The position numbers and the translations under genes were made by a program. This document shows positions 44,803-53,327 of a stretch of DNA of 64,000 nucleotides, one piece after another. The DNA lies in NCBI RefSeq assembly GCF_019704315.1, contig NZ_AP024597.1:806001-870000 (forward strand), in the 5' to 3' direction. This DNA comes from Stygiolobus caldivivus (GTDB taxonomy: Archaea > Thermoproteota > Thermoprotei_A > Sulfolobales > Sulfolobaceae). The notes below the pieces were generated by a model. It did no database searches. It saw nothing but the letters and a program-made list of their open reading frames with translations, and was not told the DNA's origin. The stretch's first letter is position 1, and each line of letters starts with the position of its first letter.

Positions 44803-45699
44803 ATGATAAGTCTAGCTAGCATACTAAACCCTCCAAGCGGTCTATCAATACCGGAAATATTATTAATATCATTAGTTTTAGGCATGCTTCACGGGGCTAC
44901 ACCAGATGAACATACGTGGCCTATAACCTTCAGCTACGCAATAGGTAAGTACAGTACGAAGGGGGGTATGAAAGCAGGTTTTCTGTTTTCTGCTGGGTTT
45001 ACTATGCAGAGGGCATTCCTTACCACTCTAGGTTATATAGGGTTGGCAGCAATTTATAAAGAGTACAACTTGGACGGGCCGGTTTACACGATAGTGGGGT
45101 TTGTAATGGCCATAGCGGGCTCATACATACTTAAGGGGAAATACCTCCATTTGCCAGTAGATGCATTGATGAAACACGGGAGTCATGAAGTCCCTAAAGA
45201 TGTCCCTTTAAAGATGACTATAGTACACGGGCTAATCGCGGGTTTCGGGTTTGGAGCCTACGCCTCAATAATAACGTTTGTCTTGGCACCCCAGTTACCG
45301 AGCATAGTTTATGCACCTTTACCAGGTTTAATGTTCGGTGTAGGTACAATGGTTATGCAGGTAATCTTCGGGGCCATTTTCGGTAACATACTGAAGGCAA
45401 AGAAGGCTACTGAAGAACAAATAACATATATCGCGAGGAAGTCTGCGGGAAGAGTATTGTATTACGGAGGGATAGTGTTTATACTAGTAGGTATACTAAT
45501 AATATTAATCCCGTCAATAGACAACTTTGCGGTCTCTACGGGAATCTCGATCCCTAATCTTGATGCGATTGATGTAGGGTTCTTGTTAGTAGTGTTAACG
45601 GTAGGTGTAATCGGACTGTTAAGCATAGTAGAAAGTTTCAGGGAAACTTTTAAGGAGGACAATGACGGAAAGAAAGGGGTAGTAAAGAAGGCGGTTTAG
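44803..45699 (+). CDS. Polytopic membrane protein with HGATPDEHTW motif (NicO/UreH-like)
   Basis: A 298-residue protein with about seven membrane helices. The motif GMLHGATPDEHTWPITFSYA at about residues 28-47 is a His/Asp-rich metal-site-like motif comparable to the HX4DH motif of nickel/cobalt transporters. A second His-rich loop (HLPVDALMKHGSHEVP) and an IVHGLIAGFGFGA helix follow. The family has been linked to nickel, cobalt or sulfur-compound transport. The ion is unknown. Start ATG 44803 has AGGG at a suitable distance upstream. Confidence 0.65.
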   Translation: MISLASILNPPSGLSIPEILLISLVLGMLHGATPDEHTWPITFSYAIGKYSTKGGMKAGFLFSAGFTMQRAFLTTLGYIGLAAIYKEYNLDGPVYTIVGFVMAIAGSYILKGKYLHLPVDALMKHGSHEVPKDVPLKMTIVHGLIAGFGFGAYASIITFVLAPQLPSIVYAPLPGLMFGVGTMVMQVIFGAIFGNILKAKKATEEQITYIARKSAGRVLYYGGIVFILVGILIILIPSIDNFAVSTGISIPNLDAIDVGFLLVVLTVGVIGLLSIVESFRETFKEDNDGKKGVVKKAV

Positions 45700-45743
45700 C
45701 CCGAAACAGAAGTTTAATTAGTCAATATAGTCTCTCCCGATAC

Positions 45744-45753
45744 CTTTTATATC
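45744..45753 (+). promoter_or_regulatory. TATA box of small membrane protein gene
   Basis: CTTTTATATC about 30 nt before ATG 45779. Confidence 0.45.
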
Positions 45754-45778
45754 GATGTCCTACTTTTAAATCAATGAA

Positions 45779-46165
45779 ATGTTGGTTAAAGTGGTCTCAG
45801 GTCTTATAGGAGGTACAGTAGAGGTCATATTCTTTGTTAATGACCTAGAAGTATTTTCATACATATCTCAGCGTATTTTACACATTGACTTAATAGTAAC
45901 CGGTTTAGCCCTCCACATGGTAGCTTCGGCTCTGGTGTTCTTAGTTGGGTCTCTTTTAGTAGAAAAGACCGGGATATCGCCTAACGGTGTCCTATCTTCA
46001 CTCGTCTTAGGCATAATGTTTGGTTCATCTGTTCTCGCACTTTTTAGCATACCCATTCACTTACTCATATTCCATTTTACATTAACGTTAGGTTATGTAT
46101 TCGCCCACATAGCTTACGGTACAGTGTCTTATTTAGTATATTGGGTTCTCAAACTCAAGTATTAG
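45779..46165 (+). CDS. Small four-helix membrane protein
   Basis: A 128-residue protein with about four membrane helices, among them AALHMVASALVFLVGSLL-like and HLLIFHFTLTLGYVFAHIAY segments. The latter carries several His residues that could bind metal or heme. It has its own TATA element. No family recognised. It follows a metal-transporter-like gene but is separately promoted. Confidence 0.55.
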   Translation: MLVKVVSGLIGGTVEVIFFVNDLEVFSYISQRILHIDLIVTGLALHMVASALVFLVGSLLVEKTGISPNGVLSSLVLGIMFGSSVLALFSIPIHLLIFHFTLTLGYVFAHIAYGTVSYLVYWVLKLKY

Positions 46166-46256
46166 CAGACAATAGGGCTAAACCTAAAAACCTGCAGATA
46201 AGTTAGCACTAACTTATTTTCTCTACTAATTACCTTTCGTATAATCATCTATTAAT

Positions 46257-46268
46257 ATTTTTTATACT
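46257..46268 (+). promoter_or_regulatory. TATA box of next small membrane gene
   Basis: ATTTTTTATACT centred 27 nt before ATG 46289; leaderless spacing. Confidence 0.45.
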
Positions 46269-46288
46269 AGTGGATACGATAATATATT

Positions 46289-46534
46289 ATGTATAACTTG
46301 GTAGTTGGCGTTATTACATCGTTTCTCTTCGCGTTTTTGGTCATATTTGCAAGTAGGGAAATAAAGCAATTACCTAAGTATATTGTATTCTACACCATAG
46401 CTACGGCAATATATGCTTTGACTATTTGGCAACTAGGAAACATCTTTAACCTAGCGTGGAACTTTTTGGGACTGGTAGTAGGTGCTATTACCGGTTATTA
46501 TAGTAATAAAGCACTAGGTAAAGTGTCATTATAA
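46289..46534 (+). CDS. Small three-helix membrane protein
   Basis: An 81-residue hydrophobic protein with three helices (about residues 2-20, 28-45 and 53-72). It has its own promoter. No family recognised. Confidence 0.5.
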   Translation: MYNLVVGVITSFLFAFLVIFASREIKQLPKYIVFYTIATAIYALTIWQLGNIFNLAWNFLGLVVGAITGYYSNKALGKVSL

Positions 46535-47027
46535 ATAGGCTAAGCGGTTTAACGAAAGGCACCTTGGCTGTTAACGTGAGGTAAAATTTTTAGAGGAGTA
46601 AAAGACGTATAGAGAGCAAGGAAAACGTTCCCGCAACCCTGAAGTCATTAGAAAGGGTAAAGATCGAGGAGCTAGATAACTTCTTACGGAGAGGTAAGGG
46701 AGAACTTAATGTATTTCTTTGAGCTACTCATGGATAAGGCGTTAACGTTAGGACTTTGGCACGGTATATTACAAAATGTGGGGGGGGGGTAAAGCCTCAC
46801 CAAGGGGTAGCCCCCATACTTTTATACCACTTTATCTAGATACCTTTTAGTGATTTTAATGACGCTCCACCATAACTCCATTAGGGGCTTAACGGGACTG
46901 AGAGAGGAGAGCTCCTATCATCTTCTCTTTCACGAGCCTGGAGGCGTCCTATAACGGGCCCCCGCTTTTCGGATTGGGGGACTTATGACTTGCTTGACAG
47001 CCTACCAAATGAGAGGTGTAACTATTC
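46535..47027. other. Gene-poor interval with G10 tract and broken frames
   Basis: No intact gene. A plus-strand frame at about 46611-46723 encodes ENVPATLKSLERVKIEELDN and stops. A G10 run lies at 46780-46789. From ATG 46859 a frame with one internal stop continues to about 47060 (first part encodes MTLHHNSIRGLTGLREE). These look like remains of lost genes, not identified. Confidence 0.4.
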
Positions 47028-47213
47028 ATGGTGGGGATGGTGAGCCCTCCAAGGTGTAACTCTTTCAGGGTGTGGGAGGGAGTCAGATTAATCCCATTAG
47101 TTGAAATAAGGGTAAGTAGTAAGGGAGAGTTAACTCCGTACTTTAAGCGGTTATGTGGACTAAATGCAAAGGAAGTAAATGAGGTCAAATCGGAGTTAGG
47201 CGTAGAGTGTTGA
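47028..47213 (+). CDS. Small ORF upstream of DUF72 gene (possible gene remnant)
   Basis: A 61-codon ORF whose C-terminal part (PYFKRLCGLNAKEVNEVKSE) looks like a soluble helical tail. It ends 13 nt before the DUF72 start, which is preceded by a strong Shine-Dalgarno GGAGGT at 47217-47222. In Sulfolobales such sites mostly serve internal operon genes, so this ORF may be the 3' remnant of a larger upstream gene. No family recognised. Confidence 0.3.
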   Translation: MVGMVSPPRCNSFRVWEGVRLIPLVEIRVSSKGELTPYFKRLCGLNAKEVNEVKSELGVEC

Positions 47214-47216
47214 ACT

Positions 47217-47222
47217 GGAGGT
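47217..47222 (+). promoter_or_regulatory. Strong Shine-Dalgarno site of DUF72 gene
   Basis: GGAGGT 4 nt before ATG 47227; fixes the start and suggests the gene is translated from a leadered, probably polycistronic, mRNA. Confidence 0.6.
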
Positions 47223-47226
47223 CACT

Positions 47227-47937
47227 ATGATAAAGGTAGGGACTTGCGGGTTTACCTCCAAGTATTTTAGGTACTTCGACGTGCTTGAAGTCCAGCAGAC
47301 ATTTTATGACGTGGTCAGTGAAGGTCAATTGAAAAAGTGGAGGAAAATGGCGGAAGAAAATAAGGTAGAGCTTACTATGAAAGCCCTGCAGGTTATCACG
47401 CATGAATACAATAACATGACGTATAAGAGGATGAAGGAGAAGTTCGGCGACGTAAAAAACTACGGTTCCTTTAAGGGCACTAAAGAAGTCAGTGAAGCTA
47501 CAGAGATAACATTAAGGGAGGCTAAAGCCCTCAACGCCACGATAATAGTCTTCCAGTCCCCTCCCTCATTTAAGCCGGTAGAGTATAACGTGAGGGCTGT
47601 AGTTGACTATTTCTCTACACTTGACAAGGGGTTTAAATACGGTTGGGAGCCCAGAGGTGATTGGTACTCTAATGTTGGGTTACTTAAAGAGGTAATAAAT
47701 AAGTCTGGGATAATACATGTAGTAGACCCGTTCAGACACCAACCGTTGACTGATGAAAGGTATTATAGGCTTCACGGTATTGGTAAAGGGGAAGTTAACT
47801 ACTCTTACAAATATAGTGACGACGACTTGAGGAAGTTGAGGTTAATGGTGAGGGACGGTACTTATGTGCTTTTCAACAACATTTATTCATTTTACGACGC
47901 TTTGAGGTTTAAAGAGCTGATTAATAGACCCGAGTAA
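47227..47937 (+). CDS. DUF72 (YecE-like) family protein
   Basis: A 236-residue TIM-barrel protein of unknown function. Family features: IKVGTCGFTSKYFRYFDVLEVQ at the N-terminus (G-x-CGF and the EVQxTFY strand), LTMKALQVITHEY, IIVFQSPPSFKPVEYN at about 106-121, YGWEPRG at about 138-144 and the late YYRLHG. DUF72 proteins often occur near DNA-repair or Fe-S genes in archaea, but their reaction is unknown. It converges on the TusA-like gene with 4 nt between the stops. Confidence 0.85.
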   Translation: MIKVGTCGFTSKYFRYFDVLEVQQTFYDVVSEGQLKKWRKMAEENKVELTMKALQVITHEYNNMTYKRMKEKFGDVKNYGSFKGTKEVSEATEITLREAKALNATIIVFQSPPSFKPVEYNVRAVVDYFSTLDKGFKYGWEPRGDWYSNVGLLKEVINKSGIIHVVDPFRHQPLTDERYYRLHGIGKGEVNYSYKYSDDDLRKLRLMVRDGTYVLFNNIYSFYDALRFKELINRPE

Positions 47938-47941
47938 AAAA

Positions 47942-48190
47942 TCACTTAGTTTTTAATATCCTGATCCTGAACGTATTACCTTCTCTCTCTACTTCACAAG
48001 GATATCCCCTTGACTCGCAGATCATAGGTATTGACAGCTCCGCAGGTTCGTCATCGCTTATAATCTCTATTACCTGACCTTCTTTCATCTGGTTCAACCT
48101 CTTGACTATTTCGATCTGTGGCTCAGGACAAGGTTCCCCTCTTAAATCGAGGGTTACGTCCGGTTTACCTTTCTTAAGTTTATCGCTCAT
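47942..48190 (-). CDS. TusA-family sulfur carrier protein
   Basis: An 82-residue TusA/SirA-like protein. The signature LDLRGEPCPEPQIEIVKRL at residues 14-32 carries the active Cys21 in the CPxP motif, and the second strand EVIEIISDDEPAELSIPMIC follows. In Sulfolobales TusA carries thiosulfonate or persulfide sulfur with DsrE and Hdr complexes. Here it stands alone, so it may serve tRNA thiolation or cofactor sulfur transfer. A TATA element at 48213-48222 predicts a leaderless mRNA. Confidence 0.9.
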   Translation of the reverse strand: MSDKLKKGKPDVTLDLRGEPCPEPQIEIVKRLNQMKEGQVIEIISDDEPAELSIPMICESRGYPCEVEREGNTFRIRILKTK

Positions 48191-48212
48191 TGAATAATAT
48201 TTGCATTAGAAA

Positions 48213-48222
48213 ATTATATATG
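48213..48222 (-). promoter_or_regulatory. TATA box of tusA-like gene
   Basis: CATATATAAT on the minus strand, centred about 27 nt before the ATG at 48188-48190. Confidence 0.5.
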
Positions 48223-48352
48223 TATAATCAATTTATAAATTATGAATTTAAATTAGCTTAAAGTTATCAAAATGTACAAAATTCTCGTCTACTTTAGGGG
48301 ACACCGCGCGCTATAAGTCCTAAACGCGTTTTAGTCCATAACCGTAGGGAAG

Positions 48353-48766
48353 TTAAGGTGAAAAGTCCTTTATGTGGACTACGAAAGGTATCTCCTTTAC
48401 CTTTCTCATCAGCTTTTCATCAGCAGTGTAGACCCTCTCATTGAGGACTTTACCTAATGCTATATATGAAGCGTCATATACCGTTATCCCGTACTTTACC
48501 GACAAAGAGACTATCTCCTCCACCATACCTTCAAACCCGTACATTGTTATTTGGAAGTCCTTGAGGGCTTCACCTACTTCTCCTAACTCCTTTTCTCCGA
48601 GGTTATACGTATACTTTAACCCGTTTAGTACCTCAAAGGGGAGTATGCAAGGTGCTGATAGGTCTTCTAGTCCCATTACGTACTTTTCCTTAAGGAGTAG
48701 GGACTCTTTACTATATTCTTCGTTGGCGAACCACTTTATCACCACTGACGCGTCTACTACTGCCAA
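48353..48766 (-). CDS. vapC: VapC-type PIN-domain RNase toxin
   Basis: A 137-residue PIN-domain nuclease. All acidic active-site residues are present: Asp5 in VVDASVVIKWF, Glu45 in ILPFEVLNGLKY, Asp in VYDASYIALG at about 97, and Asp in YTADEKLM at about 115. These endoribonucleases are toxic unless bound by VapB. Its start overlaps the vapB gene by 10 nt. An intact counterpart to the decayed vapC at 36.8 kb. Confidence 0.88.
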   Translation of the reverse strand: MAVVDASVVIKWFANEEYSKESLLLKEKYVMGLEDLSAPCILPFEVLNGLKYTYNLGEKELGEVGEALKDFQITMYGFEGMVEEIVSLSVKYGITVYDASYIALGKVLNERVYTADEKLMRKVKEIPFVVHIKDFSP

Positions 48767-49014
48767 TTTCTCTCACGCCACTCCCGTATAGTCTCTTCAG
48801 ACTTCTTACCCCCGTAAGCTAAAAAGAACTCGTAAGACCTCAGCGAAGCCTCTGCGATCTTCTTATAGTCCTTTGCTCCCTTTTTCCTCTTCTTTTCCTC
48901 TTCTTCAATTACTTCTTCGATTTTCCTCCTTATGACTTCGCTCCAGTTTATATAGCTAAGCTCGTCCATCCTTTGCTTTAACTTTTCATCTACCCTAATA
49001 GATATTATTGGCAT
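48757..49014 (-). CDS. vapB: VapB-type antitoxin
   Basis: An 85-residue protein with an N-terminal RHH-like DNA-binding part (ISIRVDEKLKQRMDEL, then NWSEVIRRKIEEVIEEE), a highly charged helix and a C-terminal tail (RSYEFFLAYGGKKSEETI) that would wrap the toxin. First gene of the vapBC operon. Three ATTTACGT repeats lie upstream at 49044-49086 and may be its operator. Confidence 0.8.
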   Translation of the reverse strand: MPIISIRVDEKLKQRMDELSYINWSEVIRRKIEEVIEEEEKKRKKGAKDYKKIAEASLRSYEFFLAYGGKKSEETIREWRERNWQ

Positions 49015-49043
49015 ATACTAAGGTTTGTGGCGTATGCTATAAG

Positions 49044-49086
49044 ATTTACGTCCCCTTAATACATGTATTTACGTGAATATTTACGT
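49044..49086. promoter_or_regulatory. Three direct repeats upstream of vapBC (candidate operator)
   Basis: ATTTACGT occurs at 49044-49051, 49067-49074 and 49079-49086, 30-72 nt upstream of the vapB start and partly overlapping the expected TATA region (TCTTATAGC on the minus strand near 49035). RHH antitoxins usually repress their own promoter by binding such short repeats. Confidence 0.45.
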
Positions 49087-49519
49087 CGTAGGGCTTTATA
49101 AATAAAGGGAGCTAATAATAGGCAGGGTGCTCGGGGTATTTACTGTAAATGTTTATTCTTCATAGTTTTTACGTGAAGTCCTCATGACTGGCGTATTTTT
49201 TACCGAATAGGTGCACGTTGTTGCCTCTTTGCTGATTAAACCGTCACTCCTTAGGCATTTAACATAAAATAAGGTATAAGTATTGAAGTAAGCACTTATG
49301 ATAACACTAGACGCACTTTTTCTAATATATACAATTTTTCTTTCTGCAATAATTAACGATATTATTTCTATGTAAAAATTATTATAATGTTGATGTAATT
49401 TTTTAAACATCAGAACTTAGTGTCTTACGTGAAGTACTTAAACGGGCAAGGATAAGTTGTTAGGGCTTTCTGGCTATCCAGGTTTAACAAATAGGTGCGA
49501 TGCATAAAAGGCGACTAGT

Positions 49520-49790
49520 ATGTAAGCGGGCTGAATCCTTTTTCACACTAATAGGAATCTTTGTATATCTCTTTATGCTAGGTTTCTATAGCGAAAATGA
49601 CCCCTCATACTGGTGTGGGCTATGCCCAAAAGGGTGATCGCGGATATGTGAGCCCCGTGTCGTTGGGCTCGAGGGGGGCACATGACCCACCTAGTGTTAA
49701 GCCGAGTGGGTGGTTGAGGGCTAAGTCCCTATACTCGATCATGATTGGAGGTAAAATGATTGAAATGAAAGTGTAGGGACAAACGGAATC
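49520..49790 (+). repeat. Decayed dispersed element, copy A (contains a 59-codon ORF)
   Basis: Matches 62045-62290 in the same order: GGCTGAATCCTTTTTC, GGGCTATG, AAAAGGGTGA, TTGAAATGAAA, GTAGGGACAAACG. The ORF 49597-49776 encodes MTPHTGVGYAQKGDRGYVSP and ends IEMKV. The frame is conserved with copy B, so it was coding, most likely a transposase C-terminal tail. Confidence 0.6.
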
Positions 49791-49943
49791 TTTCTGGTGA
49801 TAAGTAAAATAGCAGAATATACAGCTGTAGAGCTAGTTTGGTCTTCTTTTAATATAATTGGGAATAAATTATATTTGATATTTTATTTATTATTATATAA
49901 TGCTAAAAATTTGAGTTATAATTATTAAAACATATTAGCAAAA

Positions 49944-49953
49944 CTTAAATAGT
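49944..49953 (+). promoter_or_regulatory. TATA box of soxF-soxG
   Basis: CTTAAATAGT about 26-30 nt before the GTG 49975/ATG 49978 start, so a leaderless transcript is likely. Confidence 0.5.
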
Positions 49954-49977
49954 TTTTACAATAAAATCACTTTAGTG

Positions 49978-50712
49978 ATGAAAATGAAAAGAAGGGACTT
50001 CATAAGACTGTCAATGATCGCCGGAGGGGCTGTAGCCGTATCACCGTTATTTACTCCCCTTTTCAACTACATGGGCTACTATTATAACGAGTTAAGGCTA
50101 ATATCCAAGAACTATTTAGTAGTAAATAACAATTTAGGGTTACAAGGGTTTCCTAAATACAAGGTAGCTAACATAAAAGACCTACAGAATTCTTCTTGTC
50201 CAGTGTACTTCTTTGCATACCCCCTGACTAATGAGCCGTGTTTCCTCATTGACTTTAATAAACTAAAAGGTATGACAGATGTAGAATTTAAGAACCCTTA
50301 CTACGGCCAATTCAGGATAAACTCGAATTATCCTAAGGTGGTAGGTGTAGGTCCTAAGAACTCTATATGCGCGTTTTCAGCCATATGCGTACACTTAGGT
50401 TGCCAGTTACCTGCTCAAGTACTAGTTTCTTCGCCCTCCTACCCCGGGCTAAACCCCTCTTCCACTATTTTACATTGTCCGTGCCATGGTTCAATGTATA
50501 TGTTAGACCAAGGAGGAGTAGTGGTAGGAGGCCCTGCGCCTAGGCCCCTGCCCCTTATATTTTTAGAGTACGACGAGAGCACTGGCGATATATACGCTAT
50601 TGGTACTAACGCACCGTACTTCTCTAAAACCAGACCGACTAGTAACTTAATTTACGACCCGGATTACTCCTATCAAATCCCGAAAAACCCCGCTTGCACT
50701 ACGGGTGGGTGA
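49978..50712 (+). CDS. soxF: Rieske iron-sulfur protein SoxF
   Basis: A 244-residue Rieske protein of the SoxM supercomplex. The N-terminus has a twin-arginine motif (KRRDFIRLS) and one membrane helix, so the folded protein is sent outward by Tat. Cluster ligands are in CVHLGC (about residues 137-142) and CPCHGS (about 167-172), with the second Cys of each box forming the disulfide. It passes electrons from quinol, through cytochrome b (SoxG), to sulfocyanin. It overlaps nothing but lies 2 nt before soxG. The start may be GTG 49975 or ATG 49978. Confidence 0.88.
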   Translation: MKMKRRDFIRLSMIAGGAVAVSPLFTPLFNYMGYYYNELRLISKNYLVVNNNLGLQGFPKYKVANIKDLQNSSCPVYFFAYPLTNEPCFLIDFNKLKGMTDVEFKNPYYGQFRINSNYPKVVGVGPKNSICAFSAICVHLGCQLPAQVLVSSPSYPGLNPSSTILHCPCHGSMYMLDQGGVVVGGPAPRPLPLIFLEYDESTGDIYAIGTNAPYFSKTRPTSNLIYDPDYSYQIPKNPACTTGG

Positions 50713-50714
50713 TA

Positions 50715-52253
50715 ATGGAGGAACAGAGTAAGTCCGCCTTAGATAGGGTATTCGATTGGCTAGATGAAAGGGTAGGTATTTACGGTCATACTATTGCCAA
50801 AGCCCCCAAATTTGCCTTTAGGCTAGACTACTGGTTAGGGTCATTTGTCCTCGCTTCATTCGTCTTAGCAGTGGTTACGGGTGCGCTCGTAGCGTTATAC
50901 TATGTGCCTACAGATCCTTACGCTTCGACAGTATACCTCATTAGCAACGTGCCTCTGGGAGCACTACTCTTCAGCATTCATACTTGGGCAGCATACGCCA
51001 TGATTTTCTTTATTCTCGTCCATATGACTAGGAATTTCATAGTGGGGGCTTACCGAAAACCTAGAGAAGTAATGTGGATGGTGGGTGTTATACTCGGGGG
51101 GTTAGCTCTTACCGAAGCGTATTTAGGGTATTCTCTCCCTTATAATGTTATATCTTGGACAGCGACCACTACTGGGCTTAACCTTTTCTCGTACATGCCG
51201 TTTGGGCTGGACAAACTCATAAAGCTCATGACCACGGTGCCCACTAACCTGCCTGGGGTTTCGTCGGGAGTAGATCCTTTAGTAGACCGTTTCTTTATCT
51301 TCCACTGGATAGTAGGCGGGTTAATTATGGTATTTATAGCTTTCCACTTGTCTATTTTTGAAAAACACGGAGGTGTAACTCCTCCACCGAGTAAAGAACC
51401 CGGACTGGAACTGTTAGAGTTCCATAAAGAGAAATTACTTAATGACCCGGAGTGGAGGTTACAACCCTATACGAGGTCTTTTGGGATGATCCTGATGACT
51501 TTCTTCTTAGTCTTCGGGTCTGTTATCCTGATAGCTTCACTATTCCCTTACAATATTGCCGTTACTCCTTCTGGTGTAAAGTACACAATGTTACCTTATA
51601 ACCCTGCATTAGCCGCTCAGACCCCACCTATACCCGACTGGTATTTCCTATTTATATATTTCTTCTACAAGTCTGTCCCGCCTATATACGCCTCTACAAT
51701 ATTTCTAGTATGGATATTAGTTACACTGTTATTCCCCTTTATTGACCAATACGTTTTTAGGCACAAGGCGAGTCACCCCGTCATGAGGCCCTCAGCTTTA
51801 GGACTAGGGGTCGGGTTCATAGTCACTTTTATCGTTAACAGTATTTGGGCTTACGAGACCCCGGGTGTGGACATAGGGCCTATAGGGGTCGAAGTCGATG
51901 GTGTTATATTTGTAGTGTCCTATATTATACTGTTTGTGATTTTGAGGAAACTACAAGGTCCGAGAAATAGTCATAAGGGCACTACCAGCCTTAACATATT
52001 CAAGTCCAGTAAAACCCAAATAGTAGTTAACAGGACGTTAAATCTAGAACAGAAAATAATAACGAGAGCTACATCGGCGGTTTTCCTGAGTTTAGTCTCA
52101 ATATCTATCATAAATGCCATAGAAATTTTCATGGCTTTACAGTATATAGCGTTGAGCACAGTTTTTCAGTTCCAATTTGGGACTCTATTAGGTTTTGAAC
52201 TAATTGTCATAGCGTCTGTTATGTGGTTTTTAGTATTCGGCGGTAAAAGGTAA
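50715..52253 (+). CDS. soxG: Cytochrome b subunit SoxG
   Basis: A 512-residue membrane protein, the quinol-oxidising heme subunit working with SoxF. Two bis-His heme sites are seen: SIHTWAAYAMIFFILVHMTRN and FHWIVGGLIMVFIAFHLS. The quinol-site motif reads PDWY instead of the usual PEWY (IPDWYFLF). The C-terminal third adds extra helices as in Sox cytochromes. ATG 50715 follows the soxF stop by 2 nt and a GGTGGGTG-like ribosome site; an in-frame TTG at 50694 inside soxF is less likely. A T-rich terminator follows at 52261-52272. Confidence 0.88.
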   Translation: MEEQSKSALDRVFDWLDERVGIYGHTIAKAPKFAFRLDYWLGSFVLASFVLAVVTGALVALYYVPTDPYASTVYLISNVPLGALLFSIHTWAAYAMIFFILVHMTRNFIVGAYRKPREVMWMVGVILGGLALTEAYLGYSLPYNVISWTATTTGLNLFSYMPFGLDKLIKLMTTVPTNLPGVSSGVDPLVDRFFIFHWIVGGLIMVFIAFHLSIFEKHGGVTPPPSKEPGLELLEFHKEKLLNDPEWRLQPYTRSFGMILMTFFLVFGSVILIASLFPYNIAVTPSGVKYTMLPYNPALAAQTPPIPDWYFLFIYFFYKSVPPIYASTIFLVWILVTLLFPFIDQYVFRHKASHPVMRPSALGLGVGFIVTFIVNSIWAYETPGVDIGPIGVEVDGVIFVVSYIILFVILRKLQGPRNSHKGTTSLNIFKSSKTQIVVNRTLNLEQKIITRATSAVFLSLVSISIINAIEIFMALQYIALSTVFQFQFGTLLGFELIVIASVMWFLVFGGKR

Positions 52254-52260
52254 AAGACCC

Positions 52261-52272
52261 TTTTTCTTTTTT
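52261..52272 (+). terminator. T-rich terminator after soxG
   Basis: TTTTTCTTTTTT starts 7 nt after the soxG stop, a typical archaeal U-tract termination signal. Confidence 0.55.
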
Positions 52273-52503
52273 AAGTATCTTTTTCCCTTGAGTAGTATGT
52301 GCTTGAATCCTCTATTTCCCTGTGGTAATTAATGGGTCAAACTCATCGTTAATATATGTTAATGATTGCTAAAAACATCCATTAATTATTAAACCTTTTT
52401 TTCGTTTAATATTCTAAGACAACTTTTGTGTATAAATGCATACATATATATTTATGCAAATAAAAGTTTATTAAGTTAAAAATTGAGATTAAAATGATAT
52501 AGT

Positions 52504-52968
52504 ATGGACAAAATAAATGTAGTTGTCCTTTCGGGTATAATACTCATATTAGGAGTACTATCACTGGGTATATTGACATTAAACGCTCCCAGTTCGAGTA
52601 GTAGCTTCGTAGTATATCCTTCAAAGTATCTGGGAAATACATGGACAGTATATAAACAATATTCTACTAAGCCACCTATACCTGGTGCTAAAATAGAGTA
52701 TTACGTCAGATATATAGACCCCCAACAAGATGCTCTAATAGTTATTAAGGTGGTTTTTGCGAATCCGTCTTATGCCGTCCAATACATGTCGCAGGTTGAA
52801 TCTACGTCTCCTTCCAGTGTTTATTCGCTCTATATACATAACGAAGGCTTGGTACAAGAAGTCGCTTTAATGCAAGGTAATTCTATAGTAGAAGTTATAT
52901 ATGTAGGAACATCTACACAAGTTCCCACTGGAGCCTTAATAGGTCTGGCTAATTCAGTCTTGAGTTAA
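52504..52968 (+). CDS. N-anchored extracytoplasmic protein in sox locus
   Basis: A 154-residue protein with an N-terminal membrane anchor (about residues 5-26), a Ser-rich linker, and a small outward-facing alpha/beta domain (about 40-154) without Cys or His clusters that would bind metal. It has its own AT-rich promoter (about 52440-52460) and ends in a T-rich terminator. Its place between soxG and soxM suggests a respiratory accessory role, but the sequence shows no known family. Confidence 0.6.
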   Translation: MDKINVVVLSGIILILGVLSLGILTLNAPSSSSSFVVYPSKYLGNTWTVYKQYSTKPPIPGAKIEYYVRYIDPQQDALIVIKVVFANPSYAVQYMSQVESTSPSSVYSLYIHNEGLVQEVALMQGNSIVEVIYVGTSTQVPTGALIGLANSVLS

Positions 52969-52982
52969 GGAGATTTTCAGTT

Positions 52983-53013
52983 ATTTTTTTTATTTCCATT
53001 TTTTCTTTTTTTT
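52983..53013 (+). terminator. T-rich terminator
   Basis: Three successive T-runs (TTTTTTTT-type) 15-45 nt after the stop at 52968. Confidence 0.5.
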
Positions 53014-53036
53014 AAAAAATCTTCTTCACCAAAGCC

Positions 53037-53327
53037 TTAATGTAATAAAATTAGAAACAGATTGTTCAAAACTACGAATATCATCATAGACGATAATATT
53101 AATACTTCTATAATCCTACCTCTTCTTAAAAGTATCAATGAAAGCCCTATAATTGTTATTTTTAATATGATCATAACAGGGAAAAAAAGATAAGGGGGGA
53201 GAGAACTTAAGAAGGGGTTAGCTTCAGTTAGGCCGTGTTCCAGCCCTATAAAAGTAGTTATTACGTCCAGTAATGCGCTACTTGTTAATGACATAAAAGT
53301 GATTGAAAAAATGTAATTCCTATTCAT
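53037..53327 (-). CDS. DUF5658-like small membrane protein
   Basis: A 96-residue protein with three membrane helices. The N-terminal signature SALLDVITTFIGLEHGLTEANPFLS (seen at about residues 17-41) is that of the DUF5658 family, with conserved D-x3-T and E-x-NP. Function unknown. Located on the minus strand between an anchored protein and the DUF1404-like gene. Confidence 0.75.
   Translation of the reverse strand: MNRNYIFSITFMSLTSSALLDVITTFIGLEHGLTEANPFLSSLPPYLFFPVMIILKITIIGLSLILLRRGRIIEVLILSSMMIFVVLNNLFLILLH

Larger units (their letters stand above)
49087..49977. other. Gene-free interval with a transposon-like relic
   Basis: Beyond the candidate operator, 49100-49500 is AT-rich and holds no supportable gene. 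TACGTGAAGT occurs twice (about 49169 and 49427). At 49520-49790 is one copy of a decayed repeat shared with 62045-62290. The right end holds the soxF promoter. Confidence 0.5.

Noticed and set aside
49153-49410. Minus-strand 85-codon frame in the gap after vapB
   Set aside because: AT-rich, no ribosome site or TATA at the right distance, composition not protein-like.
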